Below, in pieces: positions 1-9,201 of a DNA stretch of 64,000 nucleotides (the first letter of the stretch is position 1; each line of letters begins with the position of its first letter). This stretch comes from Candidatus Binatia bacterium (lineage in GTDB: Bacteria > Vulcanimicrobiota > Vulcanimicrobiia > Vulcanimicrobiales > Vulcanimicrobiaceae). Position numbers and translations under genes: made by a program. The stretch spans positions 62,001 through 126,000 of the forward strand of contig DATKHY010000001.1 in NCBI GenBank assembly GCA_035544215.1. The letters are read 5' to 3'. Below the pieces are notes generated by a model that worked only from the letters and a program-made list of their open reading frames with translations, made no database searches and was not told where the DNA came from.

Positions 1-1204
1 CGACGCCGGCTTGCGCGAGACGCCGGTGCTGGCGGCGGAGCGTGTCTTCCACCAGCGCGGCGCCGGTGTGTTTTCCGAAGACCCAGCTCGTCGCGCCGCC
101 GACGAGCTCCGCGGGCACCGCCTCGTACATGCGGTGGTCGATCAGCATCGCCTGCGTGTGGATGCCGGACTCGTGTGCGAAGACTTTGGAGCCGACGATC
201 GGCTCGTGCTGCTGCAGCGGAATCCCGCTCATCCGCTCCATGAAGCGCGCGAGATCGCGCAGCTTGCCGTACTTGAAGCCGGGCAGCTCGATGCCGTAGA
301 GCACGCGCAGCGCCACGACGAACTCGTGCAGCTTGACGTTGCCGGCGCGCTCGCCGTAGCCGTTGGCCGTGACCGAGATCACCTTGAACCCGCACGACGT
401 CGCGACGATGGCGTTGATCGTGCCCAGGCCGTAGTCGTTATGGAGGTGGGCGACGATCGGCAATCCCTGCGGCAGCGCGGCGACGATGCGCGAGCAATAC
501 CAGCGCGCGGCTTCAGGCGTGAGCGTTCCGACCGTGTCGGGCCACGCCGGGCGCGTGCCGCCGGCGTCGAGGCCGGCCTTGAAATACTCGATGAAGTACT
601 CGACGTCGCCGCGGCTCCCGTCCTCGGCACCGAACTCGACCCGCTCGACGCCGCATTCGCGCGCGTGGTGAATCGCGTCGCACTGCAGCCGGATGTTCGC
701 GGCGCGATAGAACGACAGGGGCAAATCGAGCCATTCTCGCTGCTCCCGCCCCTCGTAGCGCAGCAGCGTCTTGCCGATCTTATACTTAAGGTGCAGATCG
801 CTGCCGCTCGTGAAGATGAAGAACGTGACGTCGCGCGGTTCGACACCCACCTCGCGCAGCGTGCGCGCGGTGACGTCGATGTCATTGCGGTTGCTGCGGC
901 ACATCACCACGATCTCGACGTCGCCGAGCCGGCCGCGGCGCTTCGCGTCCATCACGAGCTGCAGCGTTCGGCGATCTCCCTGCGACGCGGCCGGGAAACC
1001 GACGCTCATCACGTGCACGCCGATGTCGGCCAACGCGCCGGCGATTTCGAGTTTCTGCTCCGGCGTATAGCAGACGCCCGGCATCTGTTCGCCGTCGCGC
1101 AGCGTCTCGTCGTAGATCCGGATTTGCGACGGGTCGGGAAAGTTCACTCGATCGGTGAATTCCTTAGGATCCCGGATGAGGCGTTCGATCGGCTCGCGCA
1201 GCAT
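1..1204 (-). CDS. LeuA/homocitrate synthase-family acyltransferase (HMGL-like), 3' end outside window
   Basis: The reading frame runs off the window at base 1, so the C-terminus is missing (about 401 codons seen). The N-terminus reads IYDETLRDGEQMPGV, the family's metal-binding DxTLRDGxQ motif. HLHNDYGLGTINAI (metal-binding HxH) and ANGYGERAGN follow. Later GSKVFAHESGIHTQ matches the post-barrel segment of isopropylmalate/homocitrate synthases. The enzyme condenses acetyl-CoA with a 2-oxoacid, so leucine, citramalate or homocitrate synthesis are all possible and the seen part does not decide. The ATG at 1204 is chosen because the family motif begins about 30 codons later. The gene lies 25 bp downstream of the NADH dehydrogenase gene, same strand. 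Confidence 0.85.
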   Translation of the reverse strand, partial: MLREPIERLIRDPKEFTDRVNFPDPSQIRIYDETLRDGEQMPGVCYTPEQKLEIAGALADIGVHVMSVGFPAASQGDRRTLQLVMDAKRRGRLGDVEIVVMCRSNRNDIDVTARTLREVGVEPRDVTFFIFTSGSDLHLKYKIGKTLLRYEGREQREWLDLPLSFYRAANIRLQCDAIHHARECGVERVEFGAEDGSRGDVEYFIEYFKAGLDAGGTRPAWPDTVGTLTPEAARWYCSRIVAALPQGLPIVAHLHNDYGLGTINAIVATSCGFKVISVTANGYGERAGNVKLHEFVVALRVLYGIELPGFKYGKLRDLARFMERMSGIPLQQHEPIVGSKVFAHESGIHTQAMLIDHRMYEAVPAELVGGATSWVFGKHTGAALVEDTLRRQHRRLAQAGV

Positions 1205-1229
1205 GAGTCAGCGTTCTACGCAGAGCGGA

Positions 1230-2516
1230 CTATCTCTTGGTAGCCGCTTCCTCGCCTTCACGCTCGCCGAATCGGAGCTCCGCCGTGTCGCGCGGGAAAA
1301 GCAGCTCGAGCGTCCAGTCGAACGCCACGCGCAGCTTGCGGTCGAGCCCCGGAAGCCGCAGCAAGTAGTAGGTGCGCCAGAAGAACCACGCGACGAAACC
1401 GGTGATGACGACGTTCCCGGGAAGCTGCGCCACCGCTTTGCGGCCGCCGAGCGCGGCCATCATGCCTAGTGAGCGATATCGAAACGGCGTCGTGGGCTTG
1501 CCGCGGAGCACCGCGACGATGTTGTCGGCCAGACGCGGTCCTTCGCGGATCGCGTGCTGCGCGGTCATGGGATATATACCGCCTGCGCCGTCCGGGATCG
1601 CGGCGCAATCGCCGAGGGCCCACACGTCGTCGAATCCTTTCACGCGCATGTCGCGCTCGGTGCTCACCGCGCCGCGCTTCGTCGTCGGCAGCGCGATCGA
1701 CGCGAGCGTCCGCGAAGGCTTCACGCCGGCGCTCCAGACGATCGTCTCCGATTCGACGCGGCGTCCGCTCTGCAGCGTCAGGCCGCGCTCGTCCGCCCCG
1801 GCGACGCCGTCGCCGAGGAGCACCTCCACGCCGCGGCGCTCGAGCACGCGCCGGGAGTACTCACCCATCTTCGGCGGCAGCCCGGCGAGCAACGACGCGC
1901 CCGCCTCGACGAGGATCATGCGCACCTCGTCGACGCGCAGGTTCTTGTAGAAACGCAGTACGCTACGGAACATCTCGACGATCTCGCCGGCCGTCTCCAC
2001 TCCGGTGAAGCCGCCGCCCACGACGACGAGCGTCAGCAGCCGGCGGCGCCGCGCGTCGTCGGCGATCGTGTCGGCGAGTTCCAGCAGCCAGACCAAGTGG
2101 TTGCGCAGTGCATCCGCATCTTCGAGCCGCTTGAGCGGCCACGTATGCTCGGCGATCCCGGGAAGGCCGAACGTCGACGTGGACGAGCCCAGCGCCAGAA
2201 CGAGGTGATCGTAGCGTTGGACGATCCTGGTCCCCGTGAGCACGTGGTGGTACGTCACCTCGCGCCGCCCGACGTCGATCGCGTCGACGTCGGCGAGCAC
2301 GAATCGCGTGCGCGCGAGCTGCTCGCGTATCGGGGTCACGACGTGACGCACCTCGAGCTCGCCGGACGTCACCTCCGGCAGCATCGGCGTAAAGAGGCTG
2401 TAGTTGTCCCGGCTGAGCAGCACGATCTCGGCTTCGCCGGCACGCAGGCGCCGTTCGAGCCGCCGCCCGACGGCGATGCCCGCGAAGCCTCCGCCCACGA
2501 TCACGATGACCGGCAC
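1230..2516 (-). CDS. ndh: Type II NADH dehydrogenase (NDH-2-like FAD oxidoreductase)
   Basis: Two Rossmann glycine motifs are visible: VIVGGGFAG at the N-terminus for FAD and VVVGGGFTG near residue 165 for NADH. The segment WALGDCAAIPDGAGG and YPMTAQHA match the FAD/quinone-side motifs of NDH-2. The C-terminus has an aromatic amphipathic stretch (WFFWRTYYLLRLPG) typical of monotopic membrane attachment. The protein would oxidise NADH and reduce quinone without pumping protons. I chose the GTG at 2516 (428 aa), directly before the FAD motif; the longer frame from 2606 would overlap the divergent protease gene by 67 bp. Menaquinone is the likely acceptor given the mqn genes in the window. Confidence 0.85.
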   Translation of the reverse strand: MPVIVIVGGGFAGIAVGRRLERRLRAGEAEIVLLSRDNYSLFTPMLPEVTSGELEVRHVVTPIREQLARTRFVLADVDAIDVGRREVTYHHVLTGTRIVQRYDHLVLALGSSTSTFGLPGIAEHTWPLKRLEDADALRNHLVWLLELADTIADDARRRRLLTLVVVGGGFTGVETAGEIVEMFRSVLRFYKNLRVDEVRMILVEAGASLLAGLPPKMGEYSRRVLERRGVEVLLGDGVAGADERGLTLQSGRRVESETIVWSAGVKPSRTLASIALPTTKRGAVSTERDMRVKGFDDVWALGDCAAIPDGAGGIYPMTAQHAIREGPRLADNIVAVLRGKPTTPFRYRSLGMMAALGGRKAVAQLPGNVVITGFVAWFFWRTYYLLRLPGLDRKLRVAFDWTLELLFPRDTAELRFGEREGEEAATKR

Positions 2517-2539
2517 GCGACGCGGTTGAAGACAAGCGC

Positions 2540-3364
2540 GTGCAATACCTGCCCCCGTCGTCCGAGCCGGAACCCGAGTCCCCAGTTCCCGCGCGCCGCC
2601 GCGCACGTGGCGGCATCGGCGCGGTTCTCGCTGCGATGCTCGCGTTCGCCCTGAAATTCAAGTTTCTGCTGCTCTTCGGTGCCAAGCTCATCGGCGTGAG
2701 CTGGACCTTCTTGCTCTCGCTGTGGATCTACGTCGTGATCTTCGGCTGGAAGCTGGCGGTCGTCGTCATGCTGCTTTTGCTCGCGCACGAGCTCGGCCAC
2801 TACTTCGCGTTTCGCGCATACGGATTGCCGGCGCGCCTACCGGCCTTCGTTCCGATGCTGGGCGCGTTCACCGCCGGCGCGCCTCCCGAGGATCTCGAAC
2901 AGGACGCCTACATCGCGCTGGCCGGCCCGCTCACCGGACTCGGACTCGCGGCCGTGTGCTACGCCGTGGGGCAAGCAACGCAGGACCGCTTCTGGTACGC
3001 GTGCGCCGACCTGTCCGCGTTCTTGAACTTGTTCAACATGATCCCGATGCCGCCGTTCGACGGCGGACGCATCATCGGCGCGCTCTGGCCGCCGCTCTGG
3101 ATCATCGGGTTTGCGCTCTTCGTCGCGTTCGCAATCTTCTTCCACATCCCGATCCTGTTCGTCGCAATCATCGGTCTGCTGGGGCTGCCGGCGATGCTGG
3201 CCGCGTGGCGGGGCCACGTCGATCCGCGCGCGGAACGCATGACGTTCGCCGCGCGCCTGCGCGTCAGCGTGTGGTATCTGGCAACGCTGTTGGGCCTCTT
3301 CTTCGTCATGGCGCAGGCGCACCTGATCGCAACGCCGGCTGCGGGGGCAACCAGGGTGTGGTGA
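2540..3364 (+). CDS. Site-2 protease family (M50) membrane metalloprotease
   Basis: A 274-aa polytopic membrane protein. HELGH at residues 83-87 is the zinc-binding HExxH, embedded in a hydrophobic helix, and NMIPMPPFDGGRI near 166-178 is the second M50 motif supplying the aspartate ligand. The order (HExxH, then NxxPxPxxDGG) is that of site-2 proteases that cut substrates within the membrane. The first 30 residues are polar and proline/arginine rich, probably a cytosolic tail. Four-base overlap (GTGA) with the downstream GT87 gene suggests translational coupling. No substrate can be named from context. Confidence 0.85.
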   Translation: MQYLPPSSEPEPESPVPARRRARGGIGAVLAAMLAFALKFKFLLLFGAKLIGVSWTFLLSLWIYVVIFGWKLAVVVMLLLLAHELGHYFAFRAYGLPARLPAFVPMLGAFTAGAPPEDLEQDAYIALAGPLTGLGLAAVCYAVGQATQDRFWYACADLSAFLNLFNMIPMPPFDGGRIIGALWPPLWIIGFALFVAFAIFFHIPILFVAIIGLLGLPAMLAAWRGHVDPRAERMTFAARLRVSVWYLATLLGLFFVMAQAHLIATPAAGATRVW

Positions 3365-4758
3365 CGCGACGATGGCTGCTGGGCGCGGCCTGCGCGGCGA
3401 TCGCAATCGCCGTTCTGGCGACGCGGCCCGTGCGCACGCCCGGGCCGCCGGCGCGCGACTTCGAGGCGTATTGGTCCGCCGGCGTCACGCGCAACGCCGG
3501 CGCCGACCCGTACGGACGAGCGATTTGGAACGCAGAGCGGCGCGTCCCAGACGTCGATGCCGCACGCGACGAGCTGCTGCCGTTCGTCGGGCCGCCAGCG
3601 TCGCTGCTCGCGTGGGGCGTCGCGGCGCGATGGAGCTACGACGCTGCGACGCGCGCCTGGTGGGCGCTGCTCGCGATCTCGCTGCTCGGGCTGGTCGCCG
3701 CCGTCGCCGCCGGCGCGGGCGCGAGGCTCGAGCTCACAGCGTTCGTGGGCGGCGTCGTGTTGGCGATCGCCTTCGCGCCGATCTCGAGCGACTTGGCGCT
3801 CGGGCAGATCGCGTTGCCCGCGTTCGCCGGCGCCTGCGCGCTGGTCGTCCTCGCAGATCGCTCTCTTCCGGCGGCCGCCGCCTGCGCGTGCGTCGCGTTC
3901 ACGCAGCCCAACGCGGCGCTGGGACTGCTCTCGCAATTGGGCCGCAACCGCGCGACGCTCGCGCTGTTCGCGGGGTTGCTCGCGACGTACGCTCTCGGAG
4001 TCCTCGCCGCCGGCTGGGCGTGGCCGAGGGCGTATGCGCGCCTGCTGGCTGCGCACGGCGCAGCGGAACGCTTCGACGCGATCCAGTTCAGCCCGGCGTC
4101 GATCGCCTACGGTTTCGTCGCGAATCCCATCGAGGCTCGCGCCGTCGGCGTGGCGTTCGCGGCGATCGCGGTCGGGGCGGCCGTTGCGATCGCGTTGCGC
4201 TTTCGCGAGCGCTTCGCGCGCTTCGCGGCGTTTTCGGCGCTCGCGCCGTTCGTTGCCGGCTTCGTCCACGAGCACGACCTGGTCGTCACGTTTGCGGCTG
4301 CCCTGTGGTGCGCGCTGCGCACGCGCGGGATTGCACGCACCGTCGCGCTGGCCGGCACGCTACTGGTCTGCGTCGACTGGCTCGGCCTGGCGCAGCGGCC
4401 AAGCGGAATCGCGCAGTCGCTCCTCCTCGCGACCGCCGCGTTCGCAGCTTTCGTCGCGCTCGGCCAGCCGGTCGAACTGCTTCGCGCGGTGCCTGTCGGC
4501 ATCGCTATGGCGGCCGTGTTCGCAGTCGCCGCGTTCCTCGCGGTTGGCCATCCCATTCCGATATGGCCCGACGCGCTCGCGAGCTTTCACGCAGGGGCAA
4601 ACGCGTCGCCGGCGGCCGTGTGGTTCGCGGAGCAGCGCGCGAGCGGGCTGCTTGCCGCGGTGCCCGCATGGTCGCTGCTGCGCTCGCTCTCGCTCCTAGG
4701 CTGCGCCCTCTTAGCAGCCGCTATATATCGACATTCAGCATGTTGTCGAACGGCGTAA
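3361..4758 (+). CDS. GT87-like (DUF2029) polyprenol-phosphate-dependent glycosyltransferase, membrane protein
   Basis: Start GTG at 3361 overlaps the protease stop (GTGA), giving 465 aa. After an N-terminal membrane segment comes DFEAYWSAGVTRNAGADPYG, which resembles the DFxxYYxAAxxxxxGxxPY signature of GT87/DUF2029 transferases, where the aspartate is catalytic. About nine further hydrophobic helices follow, consistent with a GT-C fold. Such enzymes use lipid-linked mannose or a similar sugar on the outer face of the inner membrane. The 3' end overlaps the convergent solute-binding protein gene by 38 bp. Family assignment is good, acceptor unknown. Confidence 0.7.
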   Translation: MTRRWLLGAACAAIAIAVLATRPVRTPGPPARDFEAYWSAGVTRNAGADPYGRAIWNAERRVPDVDAARDELLPFVGPPASLLAWGVAARWSYDAATRAWWALLAISLLGLVAAVAAGAGARLELTAFVGGVVLAIAFAPISSDLALGQIALPAFAGACALVVLADRSLPAAAACACVAFTQPNAALGLLSQLGRNRATLALFAGLLATYALGVLAAGWAWPRAYARLLAAHGAAERFDAIQFSPASIAYGFVANPIEARAVGVAFAAIAVGAAVAIALRFRERFARFAAFSALAPFVAGFVHEHDLVVTFAAALWCALRTRGIARTVALAGTLLVCVDWLGLAQRPSGIAQSLLLATAAFAAFVALGQPVELLRAVPVGIAMAAVFAVAAFLAVGHPIPIWPDALASFHAGANASPAAVWFAEQRASGLLAAVPAWSLLRSLSLLGCALLAAAIYRHSACCRTA

Positions 4759-6358
4759 TCGCGTTGGGGTGGAAGTTCTTCAAGTCGCTGTTGTAAGCGA
4801 AGATGTCCTCGCGCAGGGACGTGACGATCATCGGAACGTCCTTGACCAGCTCCCGCTCGATCGTGAGAACATCGGAGTTGCGCTGCGGCTGCTCGTAGTG
4901 CGCGAACAGCGCCTCCACCGCGTTCTGGGCGCGTGGATTGCACCAGCGCGTGTTGTTCTGCCCGTTGGGCGGAAACGAACGGCATGACAGAAAGGGCGAC
5001 ATATCTCCGATCGCGTCGTTGAGCCAGGCGAAGCCGATGAGGTCCCACTTTTTGCCGTAGACGATGCCGCCTTGCTGCAGCGGCGCGAACATCAGCGCGA
5101 CCGGGTAGTGCCGCACGGTGATGTCGACACCGATTTGTTTCCACCAAGAGCGCTCCAGCTCGATCCCCTCATCCGTGTCCTGCGAACCCGCGGTCGCAGC
5201 ATACTCGAGGGACAGCCGCACGCCGTTTTTCGCCCGGACTCCGTCCGGCCCGCGCGTCCATCCGTCCTTATCGAGCAGCGCGTTGGCCTGAGCGATATCG
5301 AACGGCACATTCGGAATCGAGGTCACGGCGTACGGCGCGGTCTTCGGCGTCGTGACCTCCTGCAGAATCCCGACCCCGCGGCCGATCTTGTCGATCAGCG
5401 TCTTGCGGTCGATCGCCAGCCGCAGCGCCTGGCGCACCACAGGGTCGCTGACGGCTGGATGCTGGATGTTGAAATCGAGATGGTTGTAGAAGTAGCTTGG
5501 CTGTCGCAGAACGGAGATGCCCGGTATCGCCTGCACCCGCGAGAGATATGCGCCCGGCAATATGTGCCACATGTCGAGCTCGTGCGACTGGAGCTGAGAG
5601 AGCACGGTGTTGCGGTCCGGGATGATCTTGAAGATCACCTCCTTCAGCCGCGGCTGCCCGCGCCAGTAGAGCGGATTGGGTACGAGCACGACGTCTTGCG
5701 CGCGATCCCAGCGCAGATACTTGAAAGGCCCGATGCCCACGGGAAGCGAGTTGTACGCGATGTGATTGATGTTCGGATACTGCGCCAGCAGGTGCTTCGG
5801 GAGGATGCACGGATTCGCGCCGGCAGTCGAAAAGAACGTCTCGATGAACGGCGAGTACGGCTTCTTCAGATGATACACTACCGTGTACTTGTCGGGCTCG
5901 TCGACCTTAGTGATCTGGTCCCATCCTAGGCGGCCGACCTCGTTGTTGGCCGGATTGTTGACGACGTTCGTCGAAAAGACGACGTCGTCGGCATTGAAAG
6001 GCGCACCGTCGGACCAGCGCACGCCGTGGCGCAGATGATACGTGATCGTCAGCCCGTCCTTGCTCACGCCCCCGTTGGCCTGCGTCGGTACCTCCGTGGC
6101 GAGCTCGCCGTAGGGATTGTTGTGCTCGTCCCACTTGATCAGATAGGCCATCGTCATCGACGAGAGTACCCCGATGTCGGCGAATTGGCCGAGGTGGGGA
6201 TTGAGCGTGTTCACGTCCCCCGCATCCGAGAAGCGCAGCACGTGCGGCTGCGTCCACGAGTTCGTCCGCCCTCCGGTTGAGAGGCCGCCGGTCTTCGTGC
6301 AGGCGCAGAGCCCGCCGAGGACGACGCAAGCCGCAACGAGGACCAGTCGTGCTTTCAT
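4721..6358 (-). CDS. Peptide/nickel-type ABC solute-binding lipoprotein (SBP_bac_5)
   Basis: 545 aa. The signal peptide ends LGGLCACTKTGG with a lipobox-like LCAC, so a lipoprotein. The mature part follows the DppA/OppA pattern: LRFSDAGDVNTLNPHLGQ, ITYHLRHGVRWSDGAPFNADDVVFS (the family's GxxWSDGxPxTAxDV motif), and QALRLAIDRKTLID. It should bind a peptide or similar ligand outside the inner membrane. It is last in a minus-strand run, 13 bp behind a paralogue. No permease or ATPase gene is next to it, so its transporter must be elsewhere or it works alone. Confidence 0.85.
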   Translation of the reverse strand: MKARLVLVAACVVLGGLCACTKTGGLSTGGRTNSWTQPHVLRFSDAGDVNTLNPHLGQFADIGVLSSMTMAYLIKWDEHNNPYGELATEVPTQANGGVSKDGLTITYHLRHGVRWSDGAPFNADDVVFSTNVVNNPANNEVGRLGWDQITKVDEPDKYTVVYHLKKPYSPFIETFFSTAGANPCILPKHLLAQYPNINHIAYNSLPVGIGPFKYLRWDRAQDVVLVPNPLYWRGQPRLKEVIFKIIPDRNTVLSQLQSHELDMWHILPGAYLSRVQAIPGISVLRQPSYFYNHLDFNIQHPAVSDPVVRQALRLAIDRKTLIDKIGRGVGILQEVTTPKTAPYAVTSIPNVPFDIAQANALLDKDGWTRGPDGVRAKNGVRLSLEYAATAGSQDTDEGIELERSWWKQIGVDITVRHYPVALMFAPLQQGGIVYGKKWDLIGFAWLNDAIGDMSPFLSCRSFPPNGQNNTRWCNPRAQNAVEALFAHYEQPQRNSDVLTIERELVKDVPMIVTSLREDIFAYNSDLKNFHPNAITPFDNMLNVDI

Positions 6359-6371
6359 GTCCGATATGCTC

Positions 6372-8033
6372 CTAAATCGAGTAGTTCCATGGGTCCCAGA
6401 AGGCCGAGATCACGGGCGACGGATCGAAGCCCTTCAGGTCGCTGTTGTACACGTAGGGAACGCGGGCGAAGTCGATGATGATCGTCGGGACATCGGTCGT
6501 CAGCTGCTGTTGCACGATGACGTAGTCGCGCTTCCTGCGTGCCTGATCGACCGTCGAGAGCGCGTCGTTCATTGCGGCCGTCGCCGTGCGATTTTCCCAA
6601 AACATGGCGTTCTGGCCGTGCGGTGCGAGGTTGTCGGCAGAATAAATCGCGCTGTCGTCGGGGTCGGCGGCGGCGAACCAGCTGAATCCCGCCACGTCGT
6701 AATGGCCACCCTGAAGCGTGCCGTTAGCGGAATTGTCGAAGAACTGGCTCGTGGGGTAATTCTTTATGTCGGCCTGCGCGCCGACCTCGCGCCACTGCCG
6801 CTGGAGGACGGTTTGTAATGCCTTGCCGTAGGTCGACTCGGTCTGCGTGCTCAGCGTGAACTCCAGCCGCTGCCCGTCCTTCACGCGAATTCCGTCCGGT
6901 CCCACCTTCCATCCATCGGCATTCAGGAGCGCTCGTGCCTTCGCGGGATCGTATGAGTGGTGGGTGATGTCGTCGGTATACGCCCAGGACTGTTGCGGAG
7001 ACTGATCGGTCTCAGCCGGGATCGCGGAGCCGTGGAGGATCTTGTTGATGATCTCGTCGCGGTCGGTCGCGTACGCCAGCGCGACGCGAACATTGCGATC
7101 GCTCACGACCGGGTGCCGCAGGTTGAAGTCGATATGCGAGAACAAAAAGGAGTTCACGCGAACGGCGACCAGGCCGTTAGCGGGGTCGGCGGCGAGCGCC
7201 GCGTACTGCGGCCACTTCATCCCCGAGCCGACGGCCAGCATGTCGATCTCGTGCGTCTGCACCTGCGTCTGCATCGTGTTCTCGTCGGGGAGTATCTTAT
7301 AGATGACCTCGTTTAGCTTCGGCTTGCCGAGATAGAAGTACGGGTTCGCAACCATCCGCACGTCCTGGCCTCGGTTCCACGCGACGACCTTGAATGGACC
7401 GCTGCCGATCGGCAGCGAGTTGTAGGGCGCGCTATTGAACGAGCCTTTGTCGTCGTTGTACTTGGCGAGGATGTGCGCCGGAAGAATCGGAGCGTTCCCG
7501 TTCACGCTCCACAGCTGCTGCAGGTACGGAGCGTAGAGCTTGTTCATGTGAATGACGGCAATGGAGGGGTCGCCACAGTCGATACTGCCGATGTTCTTAT
7601 AGCCGTCGGTCGTCACGACGTTGTTGTGCGTATTCATCACGACCTGCCAGGTGAACTTGAGGTCGCTGCAGGTCAACGGCACTCCGTCTTGCCACTTGAT
7701 GTTCGGCCGCAACTTATACTTCAGCGTCAGGCCGTCTTTGCTCACGTCGCCGTTGGCGATCGTTGGGATCTCGCGCAGCGCATCGGGCACTGGGCGACCC
7801 TTCGCGTCGTAGCGGATCGTCCACGAGTAGATGAACATCGAGAGGTCCAGCGTCGGCGTCGCCGCGTTGAGCATTGGGTTGAGGTTCTTGGGATCCGCGG
7901 CCTCCGAGAACCGGAAGACGCCGCTTTGCGTCCACGCGTGCGCCGTTCCCCCGGCGCCCCCCGTCGCGGTCTTCGTACATCCAACCAGCGCGGCCATCCC
8001 GACGGCCACTGCGAACGACGCCTTGGCGTTCAC
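6372..8033 (-). CDS. Peptide/nickel-type ABC solute-binding lipoprotein (SBP_bac_5), paralogue
   Basis: 553 aa from the GTG at 8033, chosen because GGAAGGAG lies just upstream and the start overlaps the previous stop (GTGA). It gives a normal signal peptide with lipobox LVGC. The longer frame from 8096 adds an arginine-rich tail inside the upstream gene. The pattern HAWTQSGVFRFSEAADPKNLNP, LKYKLRPNIKWQDGVPLTCSDL and VALAYATDRDEI is the family's. It shares the TKTxGG-HxWTQ-VxRFSxAxD head with its downstream neighbour, so the two arose by duplication. Ligand unknown. Confidence 0.85.
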   Translation of the reverse strand: MNAKASFAVAVGMAALVGCTKTATGGAGGTAHAWTQSGVFRFSEAADPKNLNPMLNAATPTLDLSMFIYSWTIRYDAKGRPVPDALREIPTIANGDVSKDGLTLKYKLRPNIKWQDGVPLTCSDLKFTWQVVMNTHNNVVTTDGYKNIGSIDCGDPSIAVIHMNKLYAPYLQQLWSVNGNAPILPAHILAKYNDDKGSFNSAPYNSLPIGSGPFKVVAWNRGQDVRMVANPYFYLGKPKLNEVIYKILPDENTMQTQVQTHEIDMLAVGSGMKWPQYAALAADPANGLVAVRVNSFLFSHIDFNLRHPVVSDRNVRVALAYATDRDEIINKILHGSAIPAETDQSPQQSWAYTDDITHHSYDPAKARALLNADGWKVGPDGIRVKDGQRLEFTLSTQTESTYGKALQTVLQRQWREVGAQADIKNYPTSQFFDNSANGTLQGGHYDVAGFSWFAAADPDDSAIYSADNLAPHGQNAMFWENRTATAAMNDALSTVDQARRKRDYVIVQQQLTTDVPTIIIDFARVPYVYNSDLKGFDPSPVISAFWDPWNYSI

Positions 8034-9190
8034 CCAGACGCTCCTTCCCCGGGTTCGGCGCGCATCGTCTCGGGATCTATTCCGCGTGCTTCGCAAAATG
8101 CGCCGTACGCGCTCGGTGCGATCTCCGACGGCTTGATCTCGCTGCGCCCGCCCCAGAAGACGTTGGTATACGAAAACTCGATGCCAGCCTCCCGCAGGTG
8201 CTCGTCGATGGCCGCCTTGTGCTCCAGCACCGCCGCCTTTTCCATGCCATGCGCAACCGCCATGACGTTGACGTCGTGAAATTCGGGGCCGCCTTCACGC
8301 CAGTAAGCATGCGTGATCACGTAGTGGCGCGCGACCTCGCAGCCGGTGTCGATTTCGCGGCCGGCCGGCACGGCCCAATGGAACAGGGCATTGTACCGCG
8401 TGGCGCGCTCGTTGCCGGCCGTCGGCTTGACGTGTTCGAGGAACGTCGAGAACCGGCCGATGACGCGGAGCTGCTCCAGGCTCCGGGCAACGTCGACGAA
8501 CGTATCGAAATCGACGCCGGCCTCGCGAGCTCTCGCAGACCACACGTCGCGGACGATCTCTGCAGGCGCAAACTCCCGCTTGAGCGCGACGAGGACCCGC
8601 CACTGGAGGTCGTTGAGCCGAACGACGGACGCTTCGAGCGGTCGCGCCCGCCCCTGTGCCCGCGCTCCCGGTTTCAGGCCGCGCCGCCGAACGTGACCGA
8701 CGCCCAATGCAAACAGCATCTTGGCCGGCATCAGCCGATAGCGCTCTGCGCCGACCGCGTCGCTCAGCCACTCGGCGTGCTTGCGCAGAGAAAAACCCTG
8801 CGGCACTTTGAGCGTCGTCCACAAGCGATATTTGCTGGCGGCAGACACAGCGTCGGTGGTGCGTATCACGACGTGCCCGGAGAAGGGATCCTCACGGAAC
8901 ATGAAGTCGAACGCCGCGTCGAGCCGATCCGGCGCGACTTCCCACGCGCACAGCGCGCCCTGTGCCAGGCTGGTGGACAGCAGCGTCTGGCGGACCCGCC
9001 GAATGGTTCCCGCCTGCAGCATGGCGACGATGCGCTCGATTACGGTTTCCACCGGTATCCCCGTTCGGCTTGCGATCTCGCCGAACGGGTCGGTCTGGAA
9101 GCCCGTCAGCCGGTCCTCCGAGACGGCAAGGATTGCGGCGTTGACCGGATCCGAGATCGTCGCCCGCGCTTCGGAGATTCCGCTGGTCAT
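8030..9190 (-). CDS. Tandem AhbA/AhbB-like (siroheme decarboxylase / Lrp-AsnC type) protein
   Basis: 386 aa made of two copies of the Lrp/AsnC-derived fold used by siroheme decarboxylases. Half one has a winged-helix segment ending GTIRRV, then GALCAWEVAP, SGHVVIRTTD and YRLWTTLKVP. Half two starts near residue 190 (LNDLQWRVLVALKREF), then IGRFSTFLEH, NALFHWAVP and NVMAVAHGM. In the Ahb pathway separate AhbA and AhbB form a heterodimer that removes two acetate carboxylates from siroheme; here both lie on one chain. A plain transcription regulator is the alternative. It sits between a TolC gene and two solute-binding protein genes in one transcription unit, an unusual setting for a haem enzyme. 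Confidence 0.6.
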   Translation of the reverse strand: MTSGISEARATISDPVNAAILAVSEDRLTGFQTDPFGEIASRTGIPVETVIERIVAMLQAGTIRRVRQTLLSTSLAQGALCAWEVAPDRLDAAFDFMFREDPFSGHVVIRTTDAVSAASKYRLWTTLKVPQGFSLRKHAEWLSDAVGAERYRLMPAKMLFALGVGHVRRRGLKPGARAQGRARPLEASVVRLNDLQWRVLVALKREFAPAEIVRDVWSARAREAGVDFDTFVDVARSLEQLRVIGRFSTFLEHVKPTAGNERATRYNALFHWAVPAGREIDTGCEVARHYVITHAYWREGGPEFHDVNVMAVAHGMEKAAVLEHKAAIDEHLREAGIEFSYTNVFWGGRSEIKPSEIAPSAYGAFCEARGIDPETMRAEPGEGASG

Positions 9191-9201
9191 CGCGATCTCA
9201 A

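Noticed and set aside
11-1243. Long plus-strand frame opposite the LeuA-like gene
   Set aside because: It mirrors the real minus-strand gene, whose translation shows the whole family motif set; the plus product has no recognisable domain.
2722-3360. N-terminal part of the long frame leading into the GT87-like gene
   Set aside because: It is an out-of-frame shadow of the M50 protease; the real gene starts at GTG 3361.
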